From Deltaproteobacteria bacterium RBG_13_49_15 (GTDB taxonomy: Bacteria; Desulfobacterota; Desulfobacteria; Desulfobacterales; UBA2156), in the NCBI GenBank assembly GCA_001797695.1, contig MGQD01000110.1, positions 1-8,398 of the forward strand: 8,398 nucleotides of DNA, read 5' to 3'. Both the position numbers and the translations under genes were made by a program. The notes below the pieces were generated by a model. That model was given only the letters and a program-made list of their open reading frames with translations. It did no database searches and was not told the origin of the DNA. Positions 1-6,730 of the stretch are shown here, in pieces. Positions within the stretch are counted from its first letter, which is position 1. Every line of letters begins with the position of its first letter.

Positions 1-102
1 TTATTATTAATCTCATTTGGCTTGGAATTACTGTGCGAGTTATGTTATCATTACCAGAGCGTGATGTATATATCCCCATTCCGATTGCCAAATTCAAAGA
101 AC

Positions 103-1779
103 ATGATTCCCATGCGAATTAATAAATATCTAATCGCGATATGGCTTATTTGTGAAACCATTTCTCCCAACGCGGCGAACGCCCATCCAGCCGTCGCACA
201 GCATATTTCCCAGATTATTCAAACCAATGCTTCCGAAAAAGAGTTTACCTGCGGCAAGGAACGGATTTGCGGTGTTCTGCTGATTCCCCAATTTTATCAA
301 AATCGTGGTTGGGCGCCGGCCTGGATAGCTTCCGACGGATCACTTACCGGCAATGTCCGGGAGTTGATCAATGCTCTGCAATCATCACCGTTGGAAGGGC
401 TTTCACCGGAAATCTATCATCTTCAAAAAGTTCAGAACCTTGTTTCCGATATGCACCTATCAAGACCCGGGTTGGATCCGGATCGCTTCTTCCATCTCGC
501 CGAATTGGATATTCTGCTTACTGATTCTTTTCTCTTGTATGCTTCTCATCTCCGTTCCGGCCGTGTGAACCCGGAAACCATTCATACCGAATGGGTGGCA
601 TTTCATACTGAAATTGACCTGAGTGCAATTCTCACATCCGCTCTTATAAATGGTCGGATTTCGGAAACCCTTTTTCAGCTCAACCCGCCGCATCCCGGAT
701 ATCGTCGATTGAAAGACGCACTCCACAATTACCGCAGAATCGCCCTTGCCGGCGAATGGGAACAAATCCATTCCGGCCCGGCTTTGAAGACGGGAGAAAA
801 GGATCCGCGCGTCATCATGCTTCGGAAACGATTAAAAATCTCAGAGGATTTTCCGGAGCCGATTCCTGAGGAGCCTTCGTTTTTTGACGCCAAACTGGAA
901 CAGGCCCTCAAACGGTTCCAGCGACGGCACGGACTGGAAGCAGACGGTGTTGCCGGGAAAAACACATTGAACGAACTCAATAAGTCCATCGAACAGCGAA
1001 TCCGTCAAATCGAGCTGAATATGGAACGGTGGCGCTGGATTCCGCATGACCTGGGTCGGCGATATATTCTGGTCAACATCGCAGACTTCGTCCTTGAAGT
1101 GGTTGAAGAAGGGAATCCGATTTTGGATATGCGGGTTGTTGTAGGGAGAGATTACCGCCGCACGCCTGTTTTCAGCGAAACCATGAAATACATTGTGCTC
1201 AATCCGTTTTGGGAGGTTCCCTTCAGCATCGCAGTCAAGGACAAGCTCCCTCTCATTCAAAAAGACACTGCTTATCTGTCAAAAAACAACTTCCGGGTTT
1301 TTAACGGATGGGAGGAAAACGCCCGCGAAATCGATCCGTACAGCATCGACTGGTCGTCAATCGGCCGTCATAATTTTATATATCGCCTGCGCCAGGAACC
1401 TGGACCGGAAAATGCCCTAGGTCAGATCAAGTTCATGTTTCCAAACCGCTTTTCGGTTTATCTTCATCATACCCCTCAGCGCGAGCTTTTTAATAGAACC
1501 GTCAGGACGTTCAGCTCCGGTTGTATCAGGATCGAAAAACCGCTCGACCTGGCGGCGTATGTGCTGGGAAACGACCCTCAATGGAGCGTGGAAGGGATCC
1601 GGAAAGCCATTGAAGCCGGTGACAATCGGACAATTTTTTTAAAGCATCCGATACCGGTGCATCTGCTCTATTGGACCGCCTGGGTTGATCCGGATGGGGT
1701 TGTGAATTTCTGGGAGGATGTATATGATCGGGATATTCCCTTGGATCAGGCGCTCAAGGAAAAGCTGCCCGATTCATGA
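103..1779 (+). CDS. ycbB: L,D-transpeptidase, YcbB/LdtD type (murein 3-3 cross-linking)
   Basis: A periplasmic enzyme expected to join two diaminopimelate residues of neighbouring peptidoglycan stems (3-3 cross-links). Numbering from the ATG at 103 gives 558 residues, close to E. coli YcbB. Residues 1-27 look like a signal peptide: basic RINK, hydrophobic core, cleavage after ANA. A scaffold region with the HLRSGRVNP segment follows. A peptidoglycan-binding domain lies at about 234-293 (KLEQALKRFQRRHGL, DGVAGKNTLNELN). After the family-typical ERWRWIP segment comes the YkuD catalytic domain at about 319-490. Its active site shows LHHTP (His about 455) and FSSGCIRI with nucleophile Cys474 (codon at 1522). 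The frame stays open upstream to a TTG at 22, and an ATG at 64 or 112 could also start it. I prefer 103 because it puts the signal peptide at the N-terminus, although no strong ribosome site is seen. It converges on a MepK-type endopeptidase. Family call is firm; exact start is not. Confidence 0.93.
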   Translation: MIPMRINKYLIAIWLICETISPNAANAHPAVAQHISQIIQTNASEKEFTCGKERICGVLLIPQFYQNRGWAPAWIASDGSLTGNVRELINALQSSPLEGLSPEIYHLQKVQNLVSDMHLSRPGLDPDRFFHLAELDILLTDSFLLYASHLRSGRVNPETIHTEWVAFHTEIDLSAILTSALINGRISETLFQLNPPHPGYRRLKDALHNYRRIALAGEWEQIHSGPALKTGEKDPRVIMLRKRLKISEDFPEPIPEEPSFFDAKLEQALKRFQRRHGLEADGVAGKNTLNELNKSIEQRIRQIELNMERWRWIPHDLGRRYILVNIADFVLEVVEEGNPILDMRVVVGRDYRRTPVFSETMKYIVLNPFWEVPFSIAVKDKLPLIQKDTAYLSKNNFRVFNGWEENAREIDPYSIDWSSIGRHNFIYRLRQEPGPENALGQIKFMFPNRFSVYLHHTPQRELFNRTVRTFSSGCIRIEKPLDLAAYVLGNDPQWSVEGIRKAIEAGDNRTIFLKHPIPVHLLYWTAWVDPDGVVNFWEDVYDRDIPLDQALKEKLPDS

Positions 1780-2325
1780 TTACCAGTAGCGCACCTGGCC
1801 GACGTCAACATGAACGAAATTGGATTTAGGATAGAATCCGACACCTCCCATACAAAGGGTCATGGCCGTCTTACGGACCAGAGAAGTGGAATATTCCGGC
1901 AACCGGATATCGACGGCTTTTCCTCTGATATGATAGCTGTTCTTGGCAACTTTTTTGCTATGCTTTCTCATGAGGGCATTTGTTTCCGGGGAGCGGTAGC
2001 CGGAAATGATATGAAACGGTCTCGAGGAATTCAGATTCAATTTGTCTGAAATGGCATATAAAAAATTCAATAACTCTGTGTTGATGGCCCTGGTCTCCTC
2101 GGTTCGATAATCCCGGAAAATGTGATTGATGGCTTCCATCGCGTCAGAAACGAAATGACCGTTTTCAAAATAGACGACATCCAGCGATTCATCCGTGTTG
2201 GGATTGAAAAAAGAGAGGCTCTTTCGGGAAGGAATATATTTTTTAACCGCCGCTCTCAATCGAACGGGGAACATGCATGCCGCAAGGCTTAATGTTCCGA
2301 ACTTGAGAAATGATCGGCGATCCAT
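1780..2325 (-). CDS. mepK: MepK/YcbK-type murein DD/LD-endopeptidase (DUF882, peptidase M15 family)
   Basis: A predicted zinc peptidase of 181 residues, almost exactly the length of E. coli MepK, which cuts diaminopimelate-diaminopimelate (3-3) cross-links in murein. The N-terminus MDRRSFLKFG then a hydrophobic stretch is a twin-arginine export signal, as is usual in this family, so the folded protein should reach the periplasm. The fold's markers are all present: SGYRSPETN (about 108-116), SYHIRGKAVDIRL with zinc ligands His132 and Asp139, and the C-terminal VHVDVG with His172 and Asp174. The protein ends a few residues after that motif, as expected. The start ATG has GGAG four bases upstream. 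It lies tail-to-tail with the L,D-transpeptidase that makes the bonds it should cut. In E. coli the homologues ycbB and ycbK are also neighbours, though arranged in tandem. Confidence 0.92.
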   Translation of the reverse strand: MDRRSFLKFGTLSLAACMFPVRLRAAVKKYIPSRKSLSFFNPNTDESLDVVYFENGHFVSDAMEAINHIFRDYRTEETRAINTELLNFLYAISDKLNLNSSRPFHIISGYRSPETNALMRKHSKKVAKNSYHIRGKAVDIRLPEYSTSLVRKTAMTLCMGGVGFYPKSNFVHVDVGQVRYW

Positions 2326-2600
2326 TCGTCTCCAGATATCAGTGTAAAATTGAGTCGATCATATATAACAAATTAATATTACTATAAATATTGAATTTCC
2401 AACTTATTAACAAATAACGGACAACAGGTGTTCAGGGGCTCGTAAAATAAAAATGTCTCTTTGTCAAGCAAAAATATAAAGCATCTTGAAAAATCAATCA
2501 TTGAAATTTGGATCAACCGACGTTACAAACAAGTTCCCTGTTTTATCGAATTGCATATCAACCTTCATAAATATGATCGTTGGATGATAAAGGAGGAACA
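2326..2600. promoter_or_regulatory. AT-rich divergent intergenic region with candidate promoters
   Basis: This 275-base, strongly AT-rich stretch separates the minus-strand endopeptidase from the plus-strand aminotransferase run, so it must drive both ways. On the plus strand I see TTGAAA (2501-2506), a 17-base spacer, then TACAAA (2524-2529). A better -10 on its own is TATGAT (2572-2577), but its -35 is poor. On the minus strand a perfect TTGACA (complement of 2462-2467) is followed after 17 bases only by a weak -10, TACGAG. AAGGAGG at 2590-2596 is the ribosome site of the aminotransferase. No convincing small gene, operator palindrome or riboswitch was seen. The promoter picks come from consensus matching by eye and are weak. 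Confidence 0.35.
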
Positions 2601-3872
2601 ATGCATCCATCTATTCAAAACGAAACCATCGGACAGCGCCGGCTAAAAGCCATTTCAGACGGAGTTGCCAGCATTACCACAACGTATATCGAATCGGCTA
2701 GTGGCGCAATCCTTAAGGATGTGGAGGGAAATGAGTTCATTGATTTCGGGGGCGGGATCGGCGTGATGAACATCGGGCATACCCATCCAAAAGTCGTAGC
2801 TGCTATTAAATCCCAGGCGGAGAGGTTCACTCATACCTGTTTTATGGTCAGCCCGTATGAACCGGCGGTAAGGCTCGCTGAAAAGCTCTCACAAGTCACT
2901 CCAGGCGATTTTCCAAAAAAGGCCATCTTTGTGAACAGCGGAGCTGAAGCTGTGGAAAACGCTGTAAAAATCGCCCGTTATTATACCAAACGTCCGGCCA
3001 TCATCGTTTTTGAAAATGCCTATCACGGACGGACCCTGTTAACCATGACCATGACCAGCAAAGTAAAGCCTTATAAATTCGGGTTTGGCCCTTTTGCACC
3101 GGAAATTTACCGGATGCCTTTCGGAGATGTTGTCGGCCCGGATAAGCTCAACGATTTTTTTATCAAACACGTCAACGCCGAAGCCGTTGCCGCCGTAGTG
3201 GCTGAACCGGTTCAGGGTGAAGGCGGCTTTATCGCTCCCCCTCCCGGTTATTTTCAGAAACTGTCCGGCATTTGCCGGGATAACGGAATCCTTTTCGTTG
3301 CTGATGAAATCCAGAGCGGAATGGGAAGAACTGGAAAAATGTTTGCCATCGAACATTGGGGGGTAGCTCCCGACCTGATCATTATTGCAAAAAGCCTGGG
3401 CGCCGGCATGCCCATCGCTGCCGTGGTAGGCCGAAAGGAGATCATGGACTCTGTTCATCCCTGGGGCCTGGGCGGCACTTACGGCGGAAACCCAGTCGCC
3501 TGTGCTGCGGCGTTAGCGGTACTTGACATATTCGAAGATGAAAATATGCTGGCACTCGCACAATCTCTGGGGCAAACCCTCAAGGCCCGACTGGAAAAGT
3601 GGAAAAAGGACTTTCCGGTTATCGGAGATATTCGGGGTCTGGGAGCAATGATCGGGTTTGAATTGATCAAGGGAAAAACCCGGCAACCGGCCACTGATGA
3701 AGCAAAACGGCTTGTCAATTATTGCATGGAGAGAGGGTTGGTCATTCTGACTTGCGGCACCTACGGTAACGTGATTCGGATTCTTGCTCCTTTTGTGATC
3801 ACCACTGATCAGCTCGAAAAAGGACTTTCCATCCTTGAGTCCGGTTTAAAAGAGCTGACCAAAAACCAATAA
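2601..3872 (+). CDS. gabT: 4-aminobutyrate aminotransferase-like class III PLP enzyme (GabT)
   Basis: A cytoplasmic PLP enzyme of 423 residues (E. coli GabT has 426). It moves the terminal amino group of 4-aminobutyrate, or a close analogue such as 5-aminovalerate, to 2-oxoglutarate, giving succinate (or glutarate) semialdehyde and glutamate. The ATG at 2601 is chosen because AAGGAGG sits five bases upstream; the frame opens earlier, at a TTG at 2580, but without support. Numbered from 2601: GVMNIGHTHP near 54-63; NSGAEA (112-117) for the cofactor phosphate; AYHGRT with Arg144; EPVQGEGG with Glu202 and Glu207; DEIQSG with Asp235 and Gln238; AKSLGAG with the Schiff-base lysine Lys264; and NVIRIL with Arg393. 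These match the residues that hold PLP and the GABA carboxylate in GabT, so this label is better than a generic ornithine/acetylornithine one. The next gene starts 47 bases on and encodes an aldehyde oxidoreductase, fitting removal of the semialdehyde product. Confidence 0.9.
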   Translation: MHPSIQNETIGQRRLKAISDGVASITTTYIESASGAILKDVEGNEFIDFGGGIGVMNIGHTHPKVVAAIKSQAERFTHTCFMVSPYEPAVRLAEKLSQVTPGDFPKKAIFVNSGAEAVENAVKIARYYTKRPAIIVFENAYHGRTLLTMTMTSKVKPYKFGFGPFAPEIYRMPFGDVVGPDKLNDFFIKHVNAEAVAAVVAEPVQGEGGFIAPPPGYFQKLSGICRDNGILFVADEIQSGMGRTGKMFAIEHWGVAPDLIIIAKSLGAGMPIAAVVGRKEIMDSVHPWGLGGTYGGNPVACAAALAVLDIFEDENMLALAQSLGQTLKARLEKWKKDFPVIGDIRGLGAMIGFELIKGKTRQPATDEAKRLVNYCMERGLVILTCGTYGNVIRILAPFVITTDQLEKGLSILESGLKELTKNQ

Positions 3873-3919
3873 CCGATTCAAGCCGGCTCTCCGGGGAATC
3901 CGGCGCTAGGGGAAAAGAG

Positions 3920-5674
3920 ATGGATGGGTTCCACAAAAGAGTTTTGCATATCGATTTAACCCGAAAAAACGCCGTCATTTCAACTTTGCCGGATGACATT
4001 CTATCCGAGTGTCTCGGCGGAAAAGGACTGGCATCCCGTCTTCTTTATGAACAGAATCCAGCCCGTATTAACCCTATGGCCCCTGAAAACACCCTGATCT
4101 TCGCCGCCGGCCCTTTCAGCGGCAGCAGCATCTGGGGTTCCTGCCGGTACGGTGTCTTTACAAAATCTCCCCTAACTGGTTTTTTCACCGAATCCTACTC
4201 CGGCGGAAAAGCGCCGGAAGCTCTCGATGCTGCAGGGTTCGATGCCATTGTCATCCGGGGGGCATGCGCCAAACCTGCGGTGTTGACCATTCATCCGGAA
4301 GGTGTGGAATTTCATGATGCCGGCGATATCTGGGGCATGGACACTTACTCTGCCGAAGATGCTATCAAATCCCGCTTTTCATCGGATCAATTCAGGAAGA
4401 AAGGGGCGGTCGTGATCGGACCGGCCGGTGAAAACGGGGTCCGATTCGCTGTCATCGAAAACGACTACTGGCGTTCGGCGGGGAGAACCGGGGCTGGGAC
4501 TGTTATGGGGGCTAAAAAATTAAAAGGAATTTTATTTACGGGAGATCAAAAACGACCGCTATTTAACGATGATTTGGTCAACGCATTTTCCAGGAAATTT
4601 TTAGCTGAATTCAAAGATCATGCGGCGACCAATGCTTATAAATCGCTTGGCACTGCTATGCTGGTCAAAATCACCAATGCGGCCGGCGCCTTTCCAACCC
4701 GATACTGGACCAGAGGCTCATTCGATAAATGGGAAACCATCGACGCTGATGCAATGATGAAAAAGATGCAACCCACTTCCACTGCATGTGCCAAATGCTT
4801 CATGGCTTGCGGAAAACTGGGAACAGTGAAAGAAGGGAGACATTCAGGACTTCACATCGAAGGGCCTGAATATGAAACCATTTATGCTTTTGGCGGTTTA
4901 TGCATGATCGACAGTATAGAAGAAATCGCATATTTAAACGATATCTGCGACCGGCTGGGGATGGATACCATCACCTCCGGGAACTTGTGCGCATTTGCCA
5001 TTGAAGCAGCGCGGCGCGGCAAAATCGATTATCCCATGGATTACGGAGATGCAGATGCGGTTGCCGGATTGCTCCAAAAGATCGCCCGGCGGGAAGGACC
5101 CGGCGGCGTGTTGTCTTACGGAATAAAACATGCATCTCAAACATGGGGTCTTGAGGATATTGCCGTACACGTTAAAGGATTGGAACCGGCCGGCTATGAT
5201 CCCAGGGTGCTGAAAGGGATGGGGCTCGCTTATGCTGTTTCGGATCGCGGAGCATGCCATCTGAGAACCACTTTCTACAAGCCGGAGCTTTCCGGGATGA
5301 TCTCACCGGATAAAATTACCGGAAAAGCCGAGCTCTTTTTAGATTTCGAGGATCGGCTCACGATTTTCGACATGTTGATCCTGTGCCGGTTTTACCGGGA
5401 CTTCTATCAATGGGAAAATCTTGCCAAGATTATCCATGCCGTCACCGGCCTTGAATCAAATATGAACATATTAAAAAACAAGGCCCGAAATACAGCCGAC
5501 CTTATTCGAAGCTTTAATCTCAGGGAAGGAATGACCCCGGAAGACGAAGCGCTTCCCAAAGCTCTTTACCAACCCATGGCAGATTCAGGAAAACAGATAA
5601 CCAAAGACGAAATGGAAACTCTTTTGAACGAATATTACCATCTGCACGGTTGGAAAATAATTAAGAGTGAATAG
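3920..5674 (+). CDS. aor: Aldehyde:ferredoxin oxidoreductase family protein (tungstopterin, 4Fe-4S)
   Basis: A 584-residue member of the AOR family, near the usual 600 or so. These enzymes oxidise aldehydes to carboxylic acids (or the reverse) using a bis-pterin tungsten site and pass electrons to ferredoxin. The N-terminal pterin domain begins RVLHIDLTRK, with GGKGLASRLLYE at 33-44. The second pterin-binding stretch is GRTGAGTVMGAKKLK (188-202). The 4Fe-4S cluster ligands are visible as CAKCFMAC (Cys290, Cys293, Cys297) and a late Cys489 in FDMLILCRF. Spacing matches the Pyrococcus furiosus enzyme, which uses Cys288, 291, 295 and 494. EGPEYET (314-320) and DRGACHLR with His447 fall where catalytic Glu and His lie in that enzyme. 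The ATG follows AGGGGAAAAGAG. Substrate is not fixed by sequence; the GabT-like gene just upstream suggests succinate semialdehyde or a related aldehyde. No pterin-synthesis gene is in the window. Confidence 0.92.
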   Translation: MDGFHKRVLHIDLTRKNAVISTLPDDILSECLGGKGLASRLLYEQNPARINPMAPENTLIFAAGPFSGSSIWGSCRYGVFTKSPLTGFFTESYSGGKAPEALDAAGFDAIVIRGACAKPAVLTIHPEGVEFHDAGDIWGMDTYSAEDAIKSRFSSDQFRKKGAVVIGPAGENGVRFAVIENDYWRSAGRTGAGTVMGAKKLKGILFTGDQKRPLFNDDLVNAFSRKFLAEFKDHAATNAYKSLGTAMLVKITNAAGAFPTRYWTRGSFDKWETIDADAMMKKMQPTSTACAKCFMACGKLGTVKEGRHSGLHIEGPEYETIYAFGGLCMIDSIEEIAYLNDICDRLGMDTITSGNLCAFAIEAARRGKIDYPMDYGDADAVAGLLQKIARREGPGGVLSYGIKHASQTWGLEDIAVHVKGLEPAGYDPRVLKGMGLAYAVSDRGACHLRTTFYKPELSGMISPDKITGKAELFLDFEDRLTIFDMLILCRFYRDFYQWENLAKIIHAVTGLESNMNILKNKARNTADLIRSFNLREGMTPEDEALPKALYQPMADSGKQITKDEMETLLNEYYHLHGWKIIKSE

Positions 5675-5719
5675 AATAACCGTCCTTTTCCCAAAACGGT
5701 AAAATCAACGGAGGGATAT

Positions 5720-6274
5720 ATGACCGTCATCTTTGAAAAACCAGGACCGGAAAATACGGAGCAGGTTTTAAAAACCGCCTGTGAACGGGCGAAAGAACTC
5801 GGAATAAACGAGGTTGTCGTCGCTTCAACGAAAGGAGTTACCGCCTATAAAGCGTTAGATATCTTTAACGGATTTAACATTACCGTCGTCACCTACCACT
5901 GCGGCTTTAAGGAGCCGTTTAAGAGCGTCATGCCCGAAAAAGTCAAAACGGATTTAAAAAAGAAAGGGGCAACGGTTGTATCCGCCACCCATGCCCTATC
6001 CGGAGTCGAACGCTCATTGGCAAAACGGTTTTCAGGAATTTATCCGGTATTAATCATCGCCGATACCCTCAGGCTCTTCGGACAGGGAACCAAAGTGGCT
6101 ATCGAAGTGTCCATTATGGCTTCCGACTCGGGCGCTCTTTCAGGAAGCGATATCATATCCATCGGGGGAACGGGGAGAGGGGCGGATACGGCGCTTGTCC
6201 TGAAACCGGCCAATCAGTCGGATCTTTTTGAGATGCGAATCCGGGAGATCATCTGCAAGCCCAGGGATTTTTAA
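5720..6274 (+). CDS. Stand-alone pyruvate kinase alpha/beta (C-terminal) domain protein
   Basis: A 184-residue protein that looks like only the C-terminal domain of pyruvate kinase, with no catalytic barrel, so it is not a pyruvate kinase. Conserved-looking stretches are VVVASTKGVTAYKAL (32-46), VSATHALSGVERSL (87-100), GQGTKVAIEVSIMASDSG (121-138) and SIGGTGRGADTALVLKPA (147-164). From memory this matches the group typified by archaeal MTH1675 and AF0103, which have solved structures but no settled function; I recall a flavin nucleotide in one of them but cannot check that here. GGAGGG at 5710-5715 supports the ATG. It starts 45 bases after the AOR-family gene and 15 bases before the next gene, so co-transcription is likely. 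Its role beside AOR is unknown; flavin binding or electron-transfer support are only guesses. Confidence 0.82.
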   Translation: MTVIFEKPGPENTEQVLKTACERAKELGINEVVVASTKGVTAYKALDIFNGFNITVVTYHCGFKEPFKSVMPEKVKTDLKKKGATVVSATHALSGVERSLAKRFSGIYPVLIIADTLRLFGQGTKVAIEVSIMASDSGALSGSDIISIGGTGRGADTALVLKPANQSDLFEMRIREIICKPRDF

Positions 6275-6289
6275 TCAAATGACGGAATT

Positions 6290-6601
6290 ATGATTTTTAT
6301 TGCCGGCATATCCCCAAAGACAACGATCATCGATGAACACCCGAGGATATGTCCGATCTGCGGGCTCGTCAGGGCTTATTATAAAAGAACCGATCATTAC
6401 CTGACCCTTTTTTTCATCCCTATTATTAAAGTCAAGGCAGGAGAGCCGTTCATTATGTGCGAATCCTGTGAAAAGAGTATGGCCGAATTTAAAACTGCTT
6501 TTGACTCAGGCCCTATGGAAAATATCACACCTTGCAGGCGATGTGGAAAAGGTCTTCAGAAAGGTTTTATGTATTGCCCATATTGCGGAAATCCGGCCTG
6601 A
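6290..6601 (+). CDS. Small double zinc-ribbon protein
   Basis: A 103-residue cytoplasmic protein of unknown function with four CxxC knuckles that can form two zinc ribbons. The first pair is CPIC (Cys21, Cys24) with CESC (Cys57, Cys60). The second is CRRC (Cys82, Cys85) with CPYC (Cys96, Cys99), which closes the protein at NPA. Between the first two knuckles lies a hydrophobic stretch, LTLFFIPIIKVKAGEPFI (38-55), which resembles the conserved core of zinc-ribbon-15-type domains rather than a membrane segment. The start is close to the end of the previous gene (15 bases) with only a weak CGGA-type ribosome site. Being the last gene before a hairpin-rich gap, it probably ends the tight part of the operon. 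A link to AOR activity or maturation is conceivable but has no direct support. Confidence 0.8.
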   Translation: MIFIAGISPKTTIIDEHPRICPICGLVRAYYKRTDHYLTLFFIPIIKVKAGEPFIMCESCEKSMAEFKTAFDSGPMENITPCRRCGKGLQKGFMYCPYCGNPA

Positions 6602-6604
6602 ATG

Positions 6605-6661
6605 TTGACCGGTCAGCTTCCCTTGCCGGGAAGCCCCGCTCTTCAGAGCGGGGAACTTCAC
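6605..6661 (+). repeat. Tandem hairpins resembling the right end of an IS200/IS605-type element
   Basis: Three exact inverted repeats lie side by side. First is the palindrome TGACCGGTCA (6606-6615). Next is a 7-bp stem, GCTTCCC (6616-6622) with GGGAAGC (6628-6634), loop of five bases. Last is an 8-bp stem, CCCCGCTC (6634-6641) with GAGCGGGG (6646-6653), loop TTCA. The last stem is followed by AA and then CTTCAC (6656-6661). The order GGAAGCCCC, short stem-loop, GGGG, TTCAC is what I know from the right ends of IS605/TnpB-type elements. No transposase or complete tnpB is present, so this would be a relic, a palindrome-associated element mobilised in trans, or a look-alike. It could also act as a terminator or attenuator, although no T-run follows. 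Confidence 0.45.
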
Positions 6662-6677
6662 AACGTTTAAGAAATGA

Positions 6678-6715
6678 AGCGGCATCCCGGGTCTTGCTGC
6701 TGAAGGGTTTCACCC
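6678..6715 (+). other. Further stem-loops in the gap before the thioesterase
   Basis: Two more potential stems continue the structured stretch. AGCGGCA (6678-6684) can pair with TGCTGCT (6695-6701) using one G-T pair, with the palindrome CCCGGG in the loop. GGGT (6705-6708) pairs with ACCC (6712-6715) over a three-base loop. The last stem ends five bases before the GAGG ribosome site (6720-6723) of the thioesterase, so it might affect its translation. Together with the hairpins upstream, nearly the whole 129-base gap can fold. Significance is uncertain, since short stems arise by chance. Confidence 0.3.
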
Positions 6716-6730
6716 AGCCGAGGTTGACTC

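Noticed and set aside
460..771. Minus-strand open frame of 103 codons
   Set aside because: It lies wholly inside the transpeptidase gene, has no recognisable domain and is explained as a shadow frame.
841..1260. Minus-strand open frame of 139 codons
   Set aside because: It is antisense to the peptidoglycan-binding and catalytic parts of the transpeptidase and resembles no family I know.
2461..2646. Small plus-strand open frame in the divergent intergenic region
   Set aside because: It begins at a TTG without a ribosome site, overlaps the real aminotransferase start in another frame and has no recognisable features.
3039..3458. Minus-strand open frame of 139 codons inside gabT
   Set aside because: It is antisense to well-conserved PLP-binding motifs and shows no protein-family resemblance.
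3882..3904. GCCGG/CCGGC inverted repeat between gabT and AOR
   Set aside because: A five-base stem with a long loop and no T-run is unlikely to terminate transcription.
4934..5260. Minus-strand open frame inside the AOR gene
   Set aside because: It is a shadow of the AOR coding sequence, with no domain or ribosome site.
5679..5700. ACCGT/ACGGT inverted repeat between AOR and the PK-C-like gene
   Set aside because: The five-base stem with a twelve-base loop is too weak for a terminator, and the following gene has a good ribosome site close by.
5720..6274. Annotation as pyruvate kinase
   Set aside because: At 184 residues it has only the C-terminal-type domain and lacks the catalytic barrel with its substrate-binding motifs.
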